The notes beneath the pieces are model-generated. The model was not told the DNA's origin. It searched no databases and saw nothing but the letters and a program-made list of their open reading frames with translations. DNA of 64,000 nucleotides from Gavia stellata (taxonomy: Eukaryota > Chordata > Aves > Gaviiformes > Gaviidae), in the NCBI RefSeq assembly GCF_030936135.1, contig NC_082596.1:93604449-93668448 (forward strand). The letters run 5' to 3'. Made by a program: the position numbers and the translations under genes. Shown here piece after piece: positions 1 through 12,088 of this stretch (its first letter is position 1; the number at the start of each line of letters is the position of its first letter).

Positions 1-3000
1 GCTTTCTTTTGGAGTGATTTATAGCTCCAAGTCATTATGTGAATGTGAAATATACCTTTTTTCTGACTAATACCACGTTACTCTTTTGAACGTATTCATT
101 AAATATATGTTATGATGCTGTTTAAAAAGTTCTTGTGTGTACTTTCGATGGTTGATTTATGGCCTGTGACTTTTTAAAGCAAAAGTATTTTTCTGTGCAA
201 TTGCAGTGTACTTTGTATTAAAATAATGGAAGCATGGCAAGAACTCAACAGAGCAAAGAATATTGGTTTTTTGCATTTTAAGTATCCATTACAAGTTAAT
301 GTGAATGCTGTGCTACAACTGTGGAACAAGAATCTTTAATTCAGTTAAAAGAAAAGAAAACCAACAGGCAAAGCGTGGACAAATTTTGTTTAAAAACTAA
401 AGAACCATTGTTTAATTTTAAGAAAAAAGCTTTGTTGAAGTTAATGTTTAAAATACTGAGCCTCTGGGTTTCAGAATACAAATAAGTGACCATGGCTTAC
501 GCTGGCACTCAGACATGCTGTGTGCGTATTTGTACTTATCCTGTGCATCTATGCTTTATTTACATGCATGCTGAGGACCCGCCGTGCTCCCCTTTGGGTG
601 TGAAAGGAGCTTATGCTCTTGGGACAGTACGTTGGGATCCAGAGGGCAGATGAAGGGTACATGCCCTTTTCTAAGGGTACTGTTTTTCTTCGCCTGTTGT
701 TCTCAGTACTTCTTCATATGCCGAAGACCTGCATTAACATCCAGTCCAGCTTGAAAGGGCAGCATATAGGCTGTTGCTCTGTGTATTAGTGCAAGCTCTT
801 CCCCTTCTCCTGATGTGTATGCTTTTAGTGCTCTGAAATGTCTCCCTGTCAATGGGATCTTTCCCTCGCTCTGTCTTGGTTTGTCACCACGTCTCTGGGT
901 GAGGTGGACTCCTGCAGCAGTTCTGGGACTGAAATGGATGACAACAGGGCTTTAACAGCTGGTAATGGGGGTGGTGTATTCTGCTCTATTCTTTTGTTTC
1001 ACCTGGAGATGACGGTACCAGTTGCAGCTTCCCTCTTAGGCAGGCAACTAGTACCGTACAGTCGATTAGCTGTAGTATTTCAGCCAGATTCAGTCAGTGC
1101 AAAGGAGCTTTCTTCCCAGTTTGCTTGTGCCTTTTGAATACTGCTTCAAACATATGTTTGAGGAACAGAAATGGAGCGGGAAGCGTGCAAGTGGCGCTTT
1201 TGTTCTCTTCCTACCTTTGCCCGCAAATGCCAACAAGCTGTAAGCTCTGCCCTTGCAGGGTGAAGAGCAAAAGCAAGAGCAGGCGTGAGCACACCAGACT
1301 TCTCAGCACATCCGTTGTCCATCTGTGTTGCTGGCTGTTAGCCAAAGTGCTGCTCGGGCTAATAGCATTCAAACTCCGCATAGCGAGAACTAAAAGAGAA
1401 TTATTTTCAAAGTCTCCACCTGTAGTGTACTTGGCCTTGCCTTTGCCTTGCCCATTCAGAAGGCATGAACAGAAGTTCAAAAAAGGCTGTTTATTTGAAG
1501 AGGCTGTATGTGTCAAACTGTTTCCCCATGGCAACAAGAAAGATGCAGTAAATCCTGAAGGTTTCTTGACCGTGGTACGTTATCAGATGCCAGCTGCTCC
1601 TGGGAATTTGTTGAGGGCAAGATGCATCTTGCCTACCTCCCACTGTATGAGGATTCATTCAAGCTGGGCTTCTAGGCTCCGGCCGTCAAGGAAAGACAAG
1701 TGCGTCTGGAGACGCCCATTCTCTCAGTTGGCAGTGAAATTAGAAATCTAGCTTAGACCAGATGCTGAAGTATTGGATGTATCATGTGTGTAATTTCTGC
1801 CTTGAATTATGACATTTTCAGTGTCATTTTAGAGTGAGGAGTCTTATTCTGAAATGGAGATGGATTTTTGATGGAAGCCAACTCCAGGAGCTGAGTGATA
1901 ATGATTGCTCCCAAGTGCTGTTTTGATCAGCAGAGCTCCACTGTCTACTCTGAAGGCTCATTGCAGTTCCTCAGTTGGCTTTGCAGGTTCGTTCAAAAAA
2001 ATTCCTTCAAATTCAAAGGTTTTGGATTGGGTAAGGGAAGCACTTATCACCATATTACGATTTTTTTATTTTTTTATTTTTTTTCCCCTCTCAGACAGTG
2101 AAAAAGACTCTTGGCATTTTAGTTGGCTGTGTTTGGCTGTCACTGGTGTGCGATTAATTTATTTTAATCTGAAACCAATAAACTCCACAGTGAGTTTACA
2201 CATGCACATTTTGGAATGTACTGATGAAACAGATAAAAAGAAAATATTCATAGTAGAAATTGTATCCCATATTCTTTGCTGTCCTTGTCGCTGCCAATCT
2301 AGCAGTTATGTGGAACCTTCTTTCCTTTGAGTGCAGACTGTTTGATTGTTTCCTGGTACTTAACACCTGAAGAATTATGCTCATAGTGTATTTAAAGCTT
2401 AACCTAATCTTCCAACAGAGTTTAGTTGGGCTAGCCATGTATTTACTTTGAATGGTTTTTTTTTAATACACTGAGACTTTCACCAGTATGCCATTCATAT
2501 TACAACTGATCCATGTCATAATCCTCTTAAATCAAGATGATTAAAGAATTTCTTAGTGTTGAAAGCTCTTTGTGCAAGATTTAAATTCACTACTTCTTAG
2601 ACCAAATCCAGTAGACTGTGAACTGGTGCTTTGGTCTTTGTAACCTATAAGGCATGCTATTAAATATGAATGGACTCCTGTTGCACTGGTAGAAACCTAA
2701 ATAATATTGAATGTATTATATGTAACAATAATTGCAACTGGAAATGTGAGGTTTAGAGCTTAGACTAGTGCAGCTGGTTCAGCAGAATTTGGGCTTATGA
2801 AAGTGACACCAAAGGCACGTTTAATTATCAGCATCTTGGTTTGAGGTTTAAAAAAACCCCCAAAAACAAAGCTACTTATTTTTTTTGTTATGCACCACAT
2901 TCTGTAAATGGTATACTGTAGGAAGTTGAACAGGAAAGCTGCAAATTCAGAAGAGTAGTGGAAAATTCTTGTAAGGGAGCACCCTCACTTTAAAGCCTAT

Positions 3001-3440
3001 TCCATTCAAATACAGCAGTTTAATTGTGGTCGCACGGCTTGCGAAGTAACCCCCCACCCAAACTATAAAACAAGTTCTAGAGATAATAGAACCTAAAGTT
3101 TGAGTTCTTGCTGTGATTCAGAAAAGTACTATACTGGAGATGCGCTGAGCCACTCCACAGTTCAGATCTAGTTTTGAGTATTATGAAATCTTAGAAGTTA
3201 GCAATCATTTCGATTTCCTGCGTTTGCTATTGGCTAAAAAAAGGAAGAAAAAAAGCCAACCTTTAATTAAAGGGAAAGCTGCACAGAACATCAGGTATGG
3301 CAGCCGCTCCTGCTATCGTGATCTGAATTGCTTTCAGTGAAATTATGAACTTGCCGAAGATTATAAACCTGGACTGCTGAATATCAGCTGTGCATTGTGA
3401 GCTGAACCTGCTGTTGTCCATGTTTTCCTGCTGACAACTT
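1..3440 (+). other. DCDC2 intron sequence, no exon recognised
   Basis: This is AT-leaning non-coding sequence with short homopolymers (T/A tracts near 2060-2090 and 2460). By gene order it should lie inside a DCDC2 intron. One open frame without a stop runs 1125-1751 (first ATG at 1227), but no known family or DCDC2-like residues were recognised in it. I looked for the missing lysine/serine-rich DCDC2 exon here and did not find a convincing match. Confidence 0.5.
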
Positions 3441-3444
3441 TTAG

Positions 3445-4120
3445 GATTTTAGGACCTGGGGGTGTCGATCAACAGCCAGCTGAAGATGAGCCAGCAGTGT
3501 GCCCAGGTGGCCAAGAAGGCCAGCGCCATCCTGGTCTGTATCAGAAACAGTGTGGCCAGCAGGAGCAGGGAGGGGATCGTGCCCCTGTACTCGGTGCTGG
3601 TGAGGCCGCACCTCGAATGCTGTGTTCAGTTTTGGGCCCCTCACTCCAAGAAGGACATTGAGGTGCTGGAGCGTGTCCAGAGAAGGGCGACGAAGCTGGT
3701 GAGGGGTCTGGAGCACAAGTCTTGTGAGGAGCGGCTGAGGGAGCTGGGGTTGTTCAGTCTGGAGAAGAGGAGGCTGAGGGGAGACCTCATCGCTCTCTGC
3801 AACTACCTGAAAGGGGGTTGTGGTGAGGTGGGTGTTGGTCTCTTCTCCCAAGTGACAAGCGACAGGACAAGAGGAAATGGCCTCAAGTTGCACCAGGGGA
3901 GGTTTAGGCTGGATATTAGGAAAAAATTCTTTGCTGAGAGAGTGGTGAAGCACTGGAAGAGGCTGCCCAGGGAGGTGGTGGAGTCACCATCCCTGGAGGT
4001 GTTCAAGGAACGTGTGGACGTGGCACTGCAGGACATAGTTTAGTGGGCATGGTGGCGTTCGGTTGATGGTTGGACTTGATGATCTTACAGGTCTTTTCCA
4101 ACCTTAGTGATTCTGTGATT
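3445..4120 (+). mobile_element. CR1 LINE, 5'-truncated 3' end
   Basis: This non-LTR retrotransposon fragment reads in the sense direction. The frame from about 3451 to 4043 encodes the C-terminal part of the CR1 reverse-transcriptase polyprotein ([80 protein letters not shown]) and stops with TAG. After it comes a short 3' UTR containing ggttggacttgatgatctta and a terminal gattctgtgatt, the typical CR1 3' octamer. The RT catalytic core is absent because of 5' truncation. It sits in a DCDC2 intron in the same orientation as the gene. The reverse-strand 170-aa frame here is only its antisense. Confidence 0.95.
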
Positions 4121-7100
4121 AAAAAGCTATCTATAGTTAAAACACAAATACATAGACCACATCACTGCTGTGTTGTCAAAGCAGGCAAAATCTGTGCTGA
4201 AGAAAGGGAGATTATCTTGTTTCTTATTTGTAGAGGTTTTACAGGACCTGTAGGTTTATTCCTTGCATAATAGGAGATAAAATCACAATCTATAGTAAGA
4301 AATGAGAACCTTTGTTGCTGTTACTGTATATGGTTACACTGCTGAATCACTATAGCCAGAATACACATCCCAGTGGGGAACTAAGATGATGGTAAACCTT
4401 GTGTCCTCTTTCTTCGAGCACTTGGTGAGTTTCTTTGGGTTCACTTTCAGTAAAATGAACATGTTGCAAAACATAAAGAGGGCAAATAGTACTTGGCAGC
4501 AGGAAAGCCATGTTGTTTAAGTCACTGCAGGATGGAGTGTAGGGGTACTGATGCTTAGTTTGGAATGACTGGACTAGGACAGATGTTTCGGGGCTTTTGC
4601 ATTTGCTTTGTGATGGTTTAGCCCTTAGGACCCAGCTGTACCCAAGAGAAGGTTTTGGAACAGGCATTGAATTAAAAAAGATGTGGCTGAACGGGAGCTA
4701 CTTTATTAATTTCAAAATGCAAATGGTCTTAATGATGTCATTTAAATAAATGAATAAATTAGATGCTTAGAAACACAGAGAATAAATGAGGTGAACGACC
4801 AAAGTGGAGAGAAGGAAGAAAAAGCCTCATACTATGACATGAAGTCCTTATTTTTGTAGTCGTTTATGTATAAAGGTGACTGAGCTATTGCAGCTGACTA
4901 AGGCAGCTTTTCCTTTGCTCTAGCGTTACCCCATTTCCTATCAGTAAAGGAGACTGCTGCATTCAAGGTCAACCTCTAGAAGCACTTTTTGCAGTTTCTG
5001 TTGAGGCAGTCAGATGTCAGCAATCTATAATGATGTGAAAGCGTATTAGAAAATCAGTATTTTCTGAAGAGAGGAACTAACTGCTTAGAAGCCTGAGGCT
5101 GCAATAGTATCAGGTGAAGAAAAACACATATTTTCTAATATTCCCAACAGTTTCATATGTATATTGCTACCATTTTCTCTTTAATTCCATTACTTTTTGA
5201 TGACACAAGTCACAGGCATGTACACACATGCAAACCTATCACCAAGGCAGTGGCTTTTTGTTGGAAATGGGCCTTGTACAACGCTGATGCTTTGAAATAA
5301 AAAATACCCTACAACCAAACAAACCAGGAAAGAGAATTATGTTGTAGACAGGCATAAATGCACATGTCCTCCCTATTCCTCATAGCAATCTATTCAATTT
5401 AATGAGCCACAGATTTTTCACATTTTGTTTTTAATTTGACTTAACATTTTTATGAGGCAGCCTCTGTGGTAAGTCACATTAATTTTTTTTTTATAGTCAC
5501 ATTAACTTCCTTGCTTACATACAGAGTTTGCAGTTAGTAAATGCCTCCGATTTCCATAAAATATTCAGGGCAGGCTATTATTACAATGTTTTTTTTTATC
5601 CGTACTGCTAAACTTCAATCAGTTTAAAATTTGAAATGCATTAGTGACTGTATACTGTTGTAATTTGTCTTGCAATAAATGTTTTACAGTTAATGCTGGT
5701 TATGAAAGGAGCTTATACAAGACCCATTAATTGCTATGCTTAATTATTTAAAATATATAGATTTCTTATGAGTTAGTTCAATGTATAAACTCAATTACTA
5801 TTTAATAATGTCATATAACTTTCTTGTTTATCAAAGTGTACAAAAGGACTTCAGCTGAACTACTGAATGGCATCAGACAGAAAATGATCTTTGTACTTTT
5901 GCCAAGGTTTGCTCAGTTATACATGCACCAATTCATTCCTTCTTTCTGTACATGCTGAACTGAGTGACTGCACAATATGCTGAACATCTGTGTGTTGAGA
6001 CAACTGGTAACATATCAGGTGAAATGTTGTTAGTGAAAATGTTTTGGGCGTTTATAAATTTGCTGATGGATTAATCTGCTCTTTACCTATCAGAAGACTA
6101 GCCAGAAGTATAAAATACCTAGAAAATTCCCCTGAATGGTCAGTGGACTCCCTTTCACACAAATGAATTCTTAGGGGCTGCAAAGCAAGCATCACTGGCA
6201 TGGGTAAGGGGACAGGATAGAGTAGGTAACTCTGAAGATGAAGATCCTTGGCTGTTAAGATCTTTTATGCAAGGAGCATAATTTACAGCAGTCTTAACAT
6301 TGTCTTAAATTGTATTGGTTTTCTTTGTCCATTTGCAACAAAGTCCTAGAGGTGAAAAATTACTGTAGGAATAGAGTATCACCTTTTCTTATCTTTGGTG
6401 AAACCAGCTGAGGACCGAGCCACTTACTTTATGAAATAGACCTTGGGCAAGTACAAAATGAGAAACTCCACACCCTGATTATCAGTCATCATCCTTTCTA
6501 ACGTTCTGATTCAAACCTGACCACTCTGCCTTTCTCTTACCCATAGCCTCTGGACCTAATTTCCAATGAGCCAAGCCTTCTGTGAACGTCCTCCCTTGTG
6601 TAATTTCACCACCTTTTTCTGCTGAAAATGTTCTCTTGTTCTTACTGTTGTGTGGCTCCATTGCTGCTAGCTGTAAAGATTACCCATAAAGTAGGTGCCA
6701 GTGTTTCAACAGCCGTATCATTTTACTTTTCTTAGGGCAGGTTGAGTTGGTTCACCACTTTTTGGAGACACTAGATATCTCTCTTCAGTAGAGCTGTTAT
6801 CAGGCTCCAAGTGTTCCCTTTCATGGTAACCCTCACAAGGCTTTGGGGAATTCAGAGCTTGAAGCAGTCTGGATCCTCTTGAGATTTCATTCGTCTTTCT
6901 GTGGGATTATGGAGCTGGAGAAGAGGTGAGACAGAGCATAACTCTTGAAGAAGCCCCATAGGAAAGCACTTGCAGTCGCAGTTTTCATTCATCCCTTCAG
7001 CCTGAAGCCAAAAAATGCTGTAAGAACTCTTTCTCCAGAGTGTAGAGCCACTATCCAGAGTCTTACTAAATATCGTTTGTTGTAGGGATAAATAAGAATG

Positions 7101-10100
7101 AGAAATCGACAAGAATACTTGCCTGATAACAATGAGCATTTTTAAATTGCTGCTTTTTGCCGCACCTCTATCCCAAATGAGTATGTGTGGGAGCATCTGA
7201 ACATAGAAATTCAGCTGCAGATAGGTACTAGTAAAACAACATTCATCTTCTCAGGCTTTCCTGAAGGAAGATTCCTTTAAGAAGCTTAAAATGGCATGGG
7301 TACCTGCTGGTTTGTTCTTTCTTCCCCTCTCATTCTTTCAAGCTTCTACTCTTCCGCTGCACGTAACCCAATTTTTTTGCCTTCCTGCCAGTGTGCTGGA
7401 CCCCATTTCTTCCCTTAACTTCCACCCGTGTTTCCTCATCTTCCTGTTTGCTCTTGTAGTGTTCCTCATTCCACACATTTCTTCTAACATTACTGTGCTC
7501 TCATCATCTCCCTCTGTGTCCATATCCTCCAGTGTCTGCATATAGTCTCTCTCCACTTGGCTGCTCCTCTTGAATGCCTTTTCCCTCTTGTGATCTCTTC
7601 TTTGCCCTTCTGCAGGTTCTCCTTTCTCCCTCTTGCTAGAAAATCAGGAGACTCTCAAGAATACTTTGCTTGGCCTGTTGACAGAAGCAGCATGTGGCGT
7701 GGAGAACTGAGAACCTAGCTGAAATAAATCCTCTGATTTTATACTTGGCAGCAAAGCTGCCATTTTGGAGCTCAAAGTCCCCTTGAATGCTTTGCTGCCA
7801 TCATCTTCTACTCAGCTTGGAGCAAACGGGTAGAGTATGCCACAGCCTGACTGTAAAGCTTGGACCTACCTTCCTTTCTTACCCCCTTTTTAGAGCTCTT
7901 CTGCCCCTACGTTGCCGTGACCCTGACTGTGGCCAATTCTCAATTAGTTTGAGGCACAGAAAGTCAGAACTAGCTCTTGAATGAGGAGCATGTTTCATCT
8001 ACAGTATTTTATGAACCATATGGGGTAGGCATAAATGTTCCATCTAATGGAAGTGCTGGGAATTCTCTTTTCAGTAGGATATGCTACTTATTTCTAACTT
8101 TAGGAGATATTGCAATATTAGCCTATAACAATATAGAATGAAGACTTAGAAAAATTTTTTTCATTTAATTTATAGCGTTTTCTAAAATGCTTTCGTGTTT
8201 TTTCCTCCCTTAGAGACATGTGTAGACAGAGATGTGAAATATTGCATCGATAAGATTTTTTTGGTGCTTTTTTTTTCCTAAATCAAAAAGCATTTCTGAA
8301 ATGTTACCTATAAAATATGAGGCAAAATTACCCAACCTAACACATTTGCTTGGGAGGTGCTGAGTAACTCACAGCACTGGTAATAGTGATTAATGTGGTC
8401 TGCAAACTCCTGCTGTCAAGATCTTGACACAGAATCACATAAACAAAGAATGTGTTAGCCTTTCACTCAGCTGCCCTCCTCCAGATATTTGTAAATTCCC
8501 ATGCAAAAAGTGGTAAATACTTCTGGCTGACGTAGAGTAGCAACACTAATAATGTTTACATTTTAAGCTATTTGCTTAACGCTCCATTTAATCAAGTTAA
8601 TTTTTTGTAAATTATTTTACAATTTTTGTATTTTTTTTTTCACTTTTGGTACCAAAAGACAAGAAGGCTACATGTCATAACGTAAGACTGATTTCATTCC
8701 TTGCCATTTTCTTTGGAATTTTTTATTTGTTCTAGTGTTACAGCTTTCCAATTTTTCACTTAGTGTCATATTTTTCTTCACCTGTTTTGGCACATTTCAG
8801 ACCTAAGTGTTTTTCTTCCTTCCCTGATTATTAATGGTACATGTGTTTTGGACATTTGTCTTCCATGCTCTCAGGTGTGTGCAGAGGTAAATAATTAATT
8901 TCCCTGTTGTTGTCAATTTTCTTATTTCCTTAAATAATTTTTTCTTTTCCTTTTCTGACAACAAATCTTTTTTGCCATCCTTTCAGAAACTAACTGATGA
9001 TCTTTTGTGCTGTACGCATTTGCAATATGCTACTCTTTAACTACTTGTTTTCTTCAAAGAATATAGCTGTTCTGAAAATGGGATGATTTCCCATTTTGTC
9101 TGAAAACACTGTCTTTGAAGGTCTTTTTGTGACTTCTGTGGTTGCTGTTCTTTCCCATTGCAGCCTGCCATGCAGTTTTGACATCTTTCACTCTGTGGAA
9201 GAGCAGGAATGCTATTTGACTTTAAAGTGTTTTCTGTGCAAGACAGTAAACAGTGTTATCCTTGAGAGATGCTGGAAGGTTGTGCGGAGCTCTTTTCAAC
9301 TAATCTCTTTTCATTTATGACCATCTTTCTGAGCAAACATCTGTTAGAAGGTTCTTGGAGGAAGTCCCGTGGGCATTTCAGTTTTTGCTTATTGAAATCC
9401 CCCTGTTACTAGCTTTTTGGGTACACTCTTCTGAATGGTGCGTGACCCAGGTAGAAATTTATTGTTGTCTTCCCTCTCCCTCACCCTCTCCTGGTTTCAT
9501 GGTTAAGGTTTTTGAAAATACTGCACGTCTGTCTCTTTGTGTGGAGTTCCATTGCTGGGTTATTCAGCACAGCCCTGAGGCTGATCTACTCTTCTAAGGA
9601 GAGGTGCTTTAAAATTGAGAATCCTCAACTCTTGAGATTAATTTTGTGGATTTAACCTCCAGGGCTAACACATGTTCATCTCCCTTGTACCTCCTCTTTT
9701 GCCCTGCCAGAGAAAAACCTAATGAGAATTACCTCTGCACCGGACTCGTTTTATCTCTAGAGGCCAGACAATCCTCATTTTGGTTGAAAGACTTGGGGAT
9801 CTTGAAGGCAAAGGTGTTATTACAGAGTCTAAATGGAATGGTGGTGATATTAAATACAGTTCTCTGAGACACTGATTTGACTTTTTATAGTTCAGTGAGC
9901 CAAGGAATCTAGGACAAGGTTATTTTCTTAAGGTACGTAAGGAAAGGCCTTCAGTTAGGAGGGTCATCACGGTGGCTTTCAAAGAACACATCACATTTTC
10001 CTCTCAGAATATGGTGGTGATCTATATCTCAGATTATGATGAGAAGCAATAATGATAATATCAGGTAAGAGAAACAGAAGCTTATGTCCCTTAGAGAGCT

Positions 10101-11987
10101 GAGAAAAATGGGAAATGTGAAGTGCATTGATTATTTGAAAAAGTACATGGATTCAGATGCATTTTGTTGCTACTCTCAACCACTCTATGTTCTTACTGCT
10201 GAATTTGTCAAAAAAATCTGTGTCGGCAAAGGGAGTCTGTAATGAAATATGTACATGTAGATTGTCCAAGATTTACCATACTGCCTAGAAATATTGGGTG
10301 TCCTTAGTTGGTTTCAATGGAACATACTACAACAGATGCATTATATTTAATAATCCATAAAAAAGGGCAATTAAGAGAAGAAAATTATTATGTCCATGCT
10401 AAGTATGAAGATGGGACCTTTTTCAAGATGTGCGAGATGTTTAGGATAAGAATCCAACCAATGATGCTAAGAACCCTGTGGTATTTCCAACACCGGTACT
10501 TTCAGAGGACGAGTAAAATAGGTCTTTTGGTGGGGTGGGGAGGTTCTGCTCAGGTACGCAAGCTGCTACATCTATCAGAAAATCTCTCTCCTAAGATGCA
10601 GCCAGCAGTACCACTCTGGAATGTCATTGTGATGTTCCATAGACTTCCCCGTTTCTGCCTCTTAATTTCAAACTGTGAGAATGGCTTTCATTTCTGGTGC
10701 TCCGGTCAATGGCCTGTCGGTTGACATCTAAGGCCATCTGGACGAGCTGGAGCCTCCCCTCGAGTTAGCCATTTGCAGTGGTATGGTAGGCCTCAGAATT
10801 TTCTTCCCAGGGTAAACTCTTTCCTTGGGTCTCATAGTGATGAGAAAGTAACTAGAAAACTAACTTCCAGAGTAGTCAATGCTGACTTTTTATGCAGGTG
10901 GACTCCGAATTTCGCTAAGTCTTGGGTTTTTATCCATTCTTTTTCCTCTTTCTCAATGGTTCTGTGAATGGTTCAGTGCTACGCTAGGGCTGTTTATTTA
11001 ACAGTGTCATGTTCAGTTGATACTATCAAGTTCACATCCTTTTATGAAGAATTAAGAGGCAATCCAACACAGCACAAGTATTTTTCCCTCTTTCTTATTG
11101 TAGTTGCTTATTATGTTGGATATGAAGACATCAACATAGGACCATCTGTCTTTCCTAGATGGATGGAGAGAGAGGGAGATGATTTGGAGTAACCCGTGCT
11201 TTTAATTACTGGGCTGTTTTCAGCTGAGGGGGAAGGGAGAGAGGAATGTGTGTCACTTGGAAATTGTTTGTTTTCTGTATGTACCTGTCTTCACTTTCCT
11301 CGTTAGCCAATACTGAAAGACCCACATTAGAAAGCTTGAAGAGCCCTAGTTATTACTTACACTTGCGGGGGGGGGGGAAATTACTCAGACTAAATGGTGT
11401 AAAATCTTTGCAAAATTGAACATCATCGTAACCATTAACCTTGTTAGCTAGGCGGATGTGCTTTTATGAAGTGGATGTGAAGTTTCAGCTACTTGCATGT
11501 GCCCAAGGGTGGGGAGTAGCATTAATCCCACTGTTTCTGTTAATCTTTTACTCCTTTCCTGGATCACCATGTTTGTTGTTGATTCAGAGCCTGAGATTTT
11601 TGCAAGCTGTGTGTTACGATGCTAATTACTAGAGGGTAGTATCATTGACTGTAGAAATTAATACATTGTTGTAATGTCTTAAGTTCAGATTTATTCCTGA
11701 CCTTTGCCAGAAGTGAAGGAACTTCAGCTCCAGAGCTTTGTTCAGTCTCTGTTTCCTTTCCTTTCCCCAAATGGTGTGGCATATAAGTATTTGTTATTTA
11801 AAAGGAAAGGAAAAGAAATTGACAATAATGGGAGACTGAAAACTTCATTGAAAAAACTGTACAGGGAATGGTGGGTCAGCTCAGAAACCTGCTCTCAGAA
11901 ACAATATTGAATGCAGTTCTGTAGTTGTGCCACACAGTGTCACAATTGGACTTCACTTCCTTCCACCCTGTATCTTTCCCATTGTAG
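4121..11987 (+). other. DCDC2 intron sequence
   Basis: There are 7.9 kb without a supported gene. Most of it is AT-rich unique-looking sequence. An 11-G run lies at 11367-11377. Open frames at 10308-10724 (138 codons) and 11704-11910 have no recognisable family and are not flanked by convincing splice sites in frame with DCDC2. I read it as intron. Confidence 0.6.
11367..11377. repeat. Poly-G homopolymer (11 bases)
   Basis: An uninterrupted run of 11 G lies in a DCDC2 intron about 600 bases before the 11988 exon. It could form part of a G-rich structure, but no further G-runs are close enough to make a clear quadruplex. Confidence 0.8.
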
Positions 11988-12088
11988 GTGAAGATATTTA
12001 CAAAGCCAGTGAAGAGCCGTCTGAAATGTGGGGGGCAGCTGAAGTGCAGGAAGATGAAGACACTCGTGTAGAAGTTCCGCTGGACCAG
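11988..12088 (+). CDS. DCDC2: DCDC2 third-from-last coding exon
   Basis: This 101-bp exon lies between a pyrimidine-containing acceptor (AG at 11986-11987) and a GT donor at 12089-12090. The first two bases (GT) finish a codon split with the previous exon. The next 33 codons read [13 protein letters not shown], then [20 protein letters not shown], and the exon ends in phase 0 after CAG. The shared core [10 protein letters not shown] and the following VEVP-DQ match the human protein as I recall it. The reverse-strand open frame over the same bases is a shadow. The partner exon upstream was not found within bases 1-11987, so that intron is at least about 12 kb long or the exon is too diverged to see by eye. 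Confidence 0.93.

Noticed and set aside
3441..3953. 170-codon reverse-strand frame
   Set aside because: It is the antisense of a CR1 coding region; similar antisense frames recur at every CR1 copy (for example 23765-24343, 14530-14850 and 55720-55992).
11367..11377. G-quadruplex at the 11-G run
   Set aside because: There is a single G-run without three further nearby runs, so it is a homopolymer rather than a clear quadruplex.
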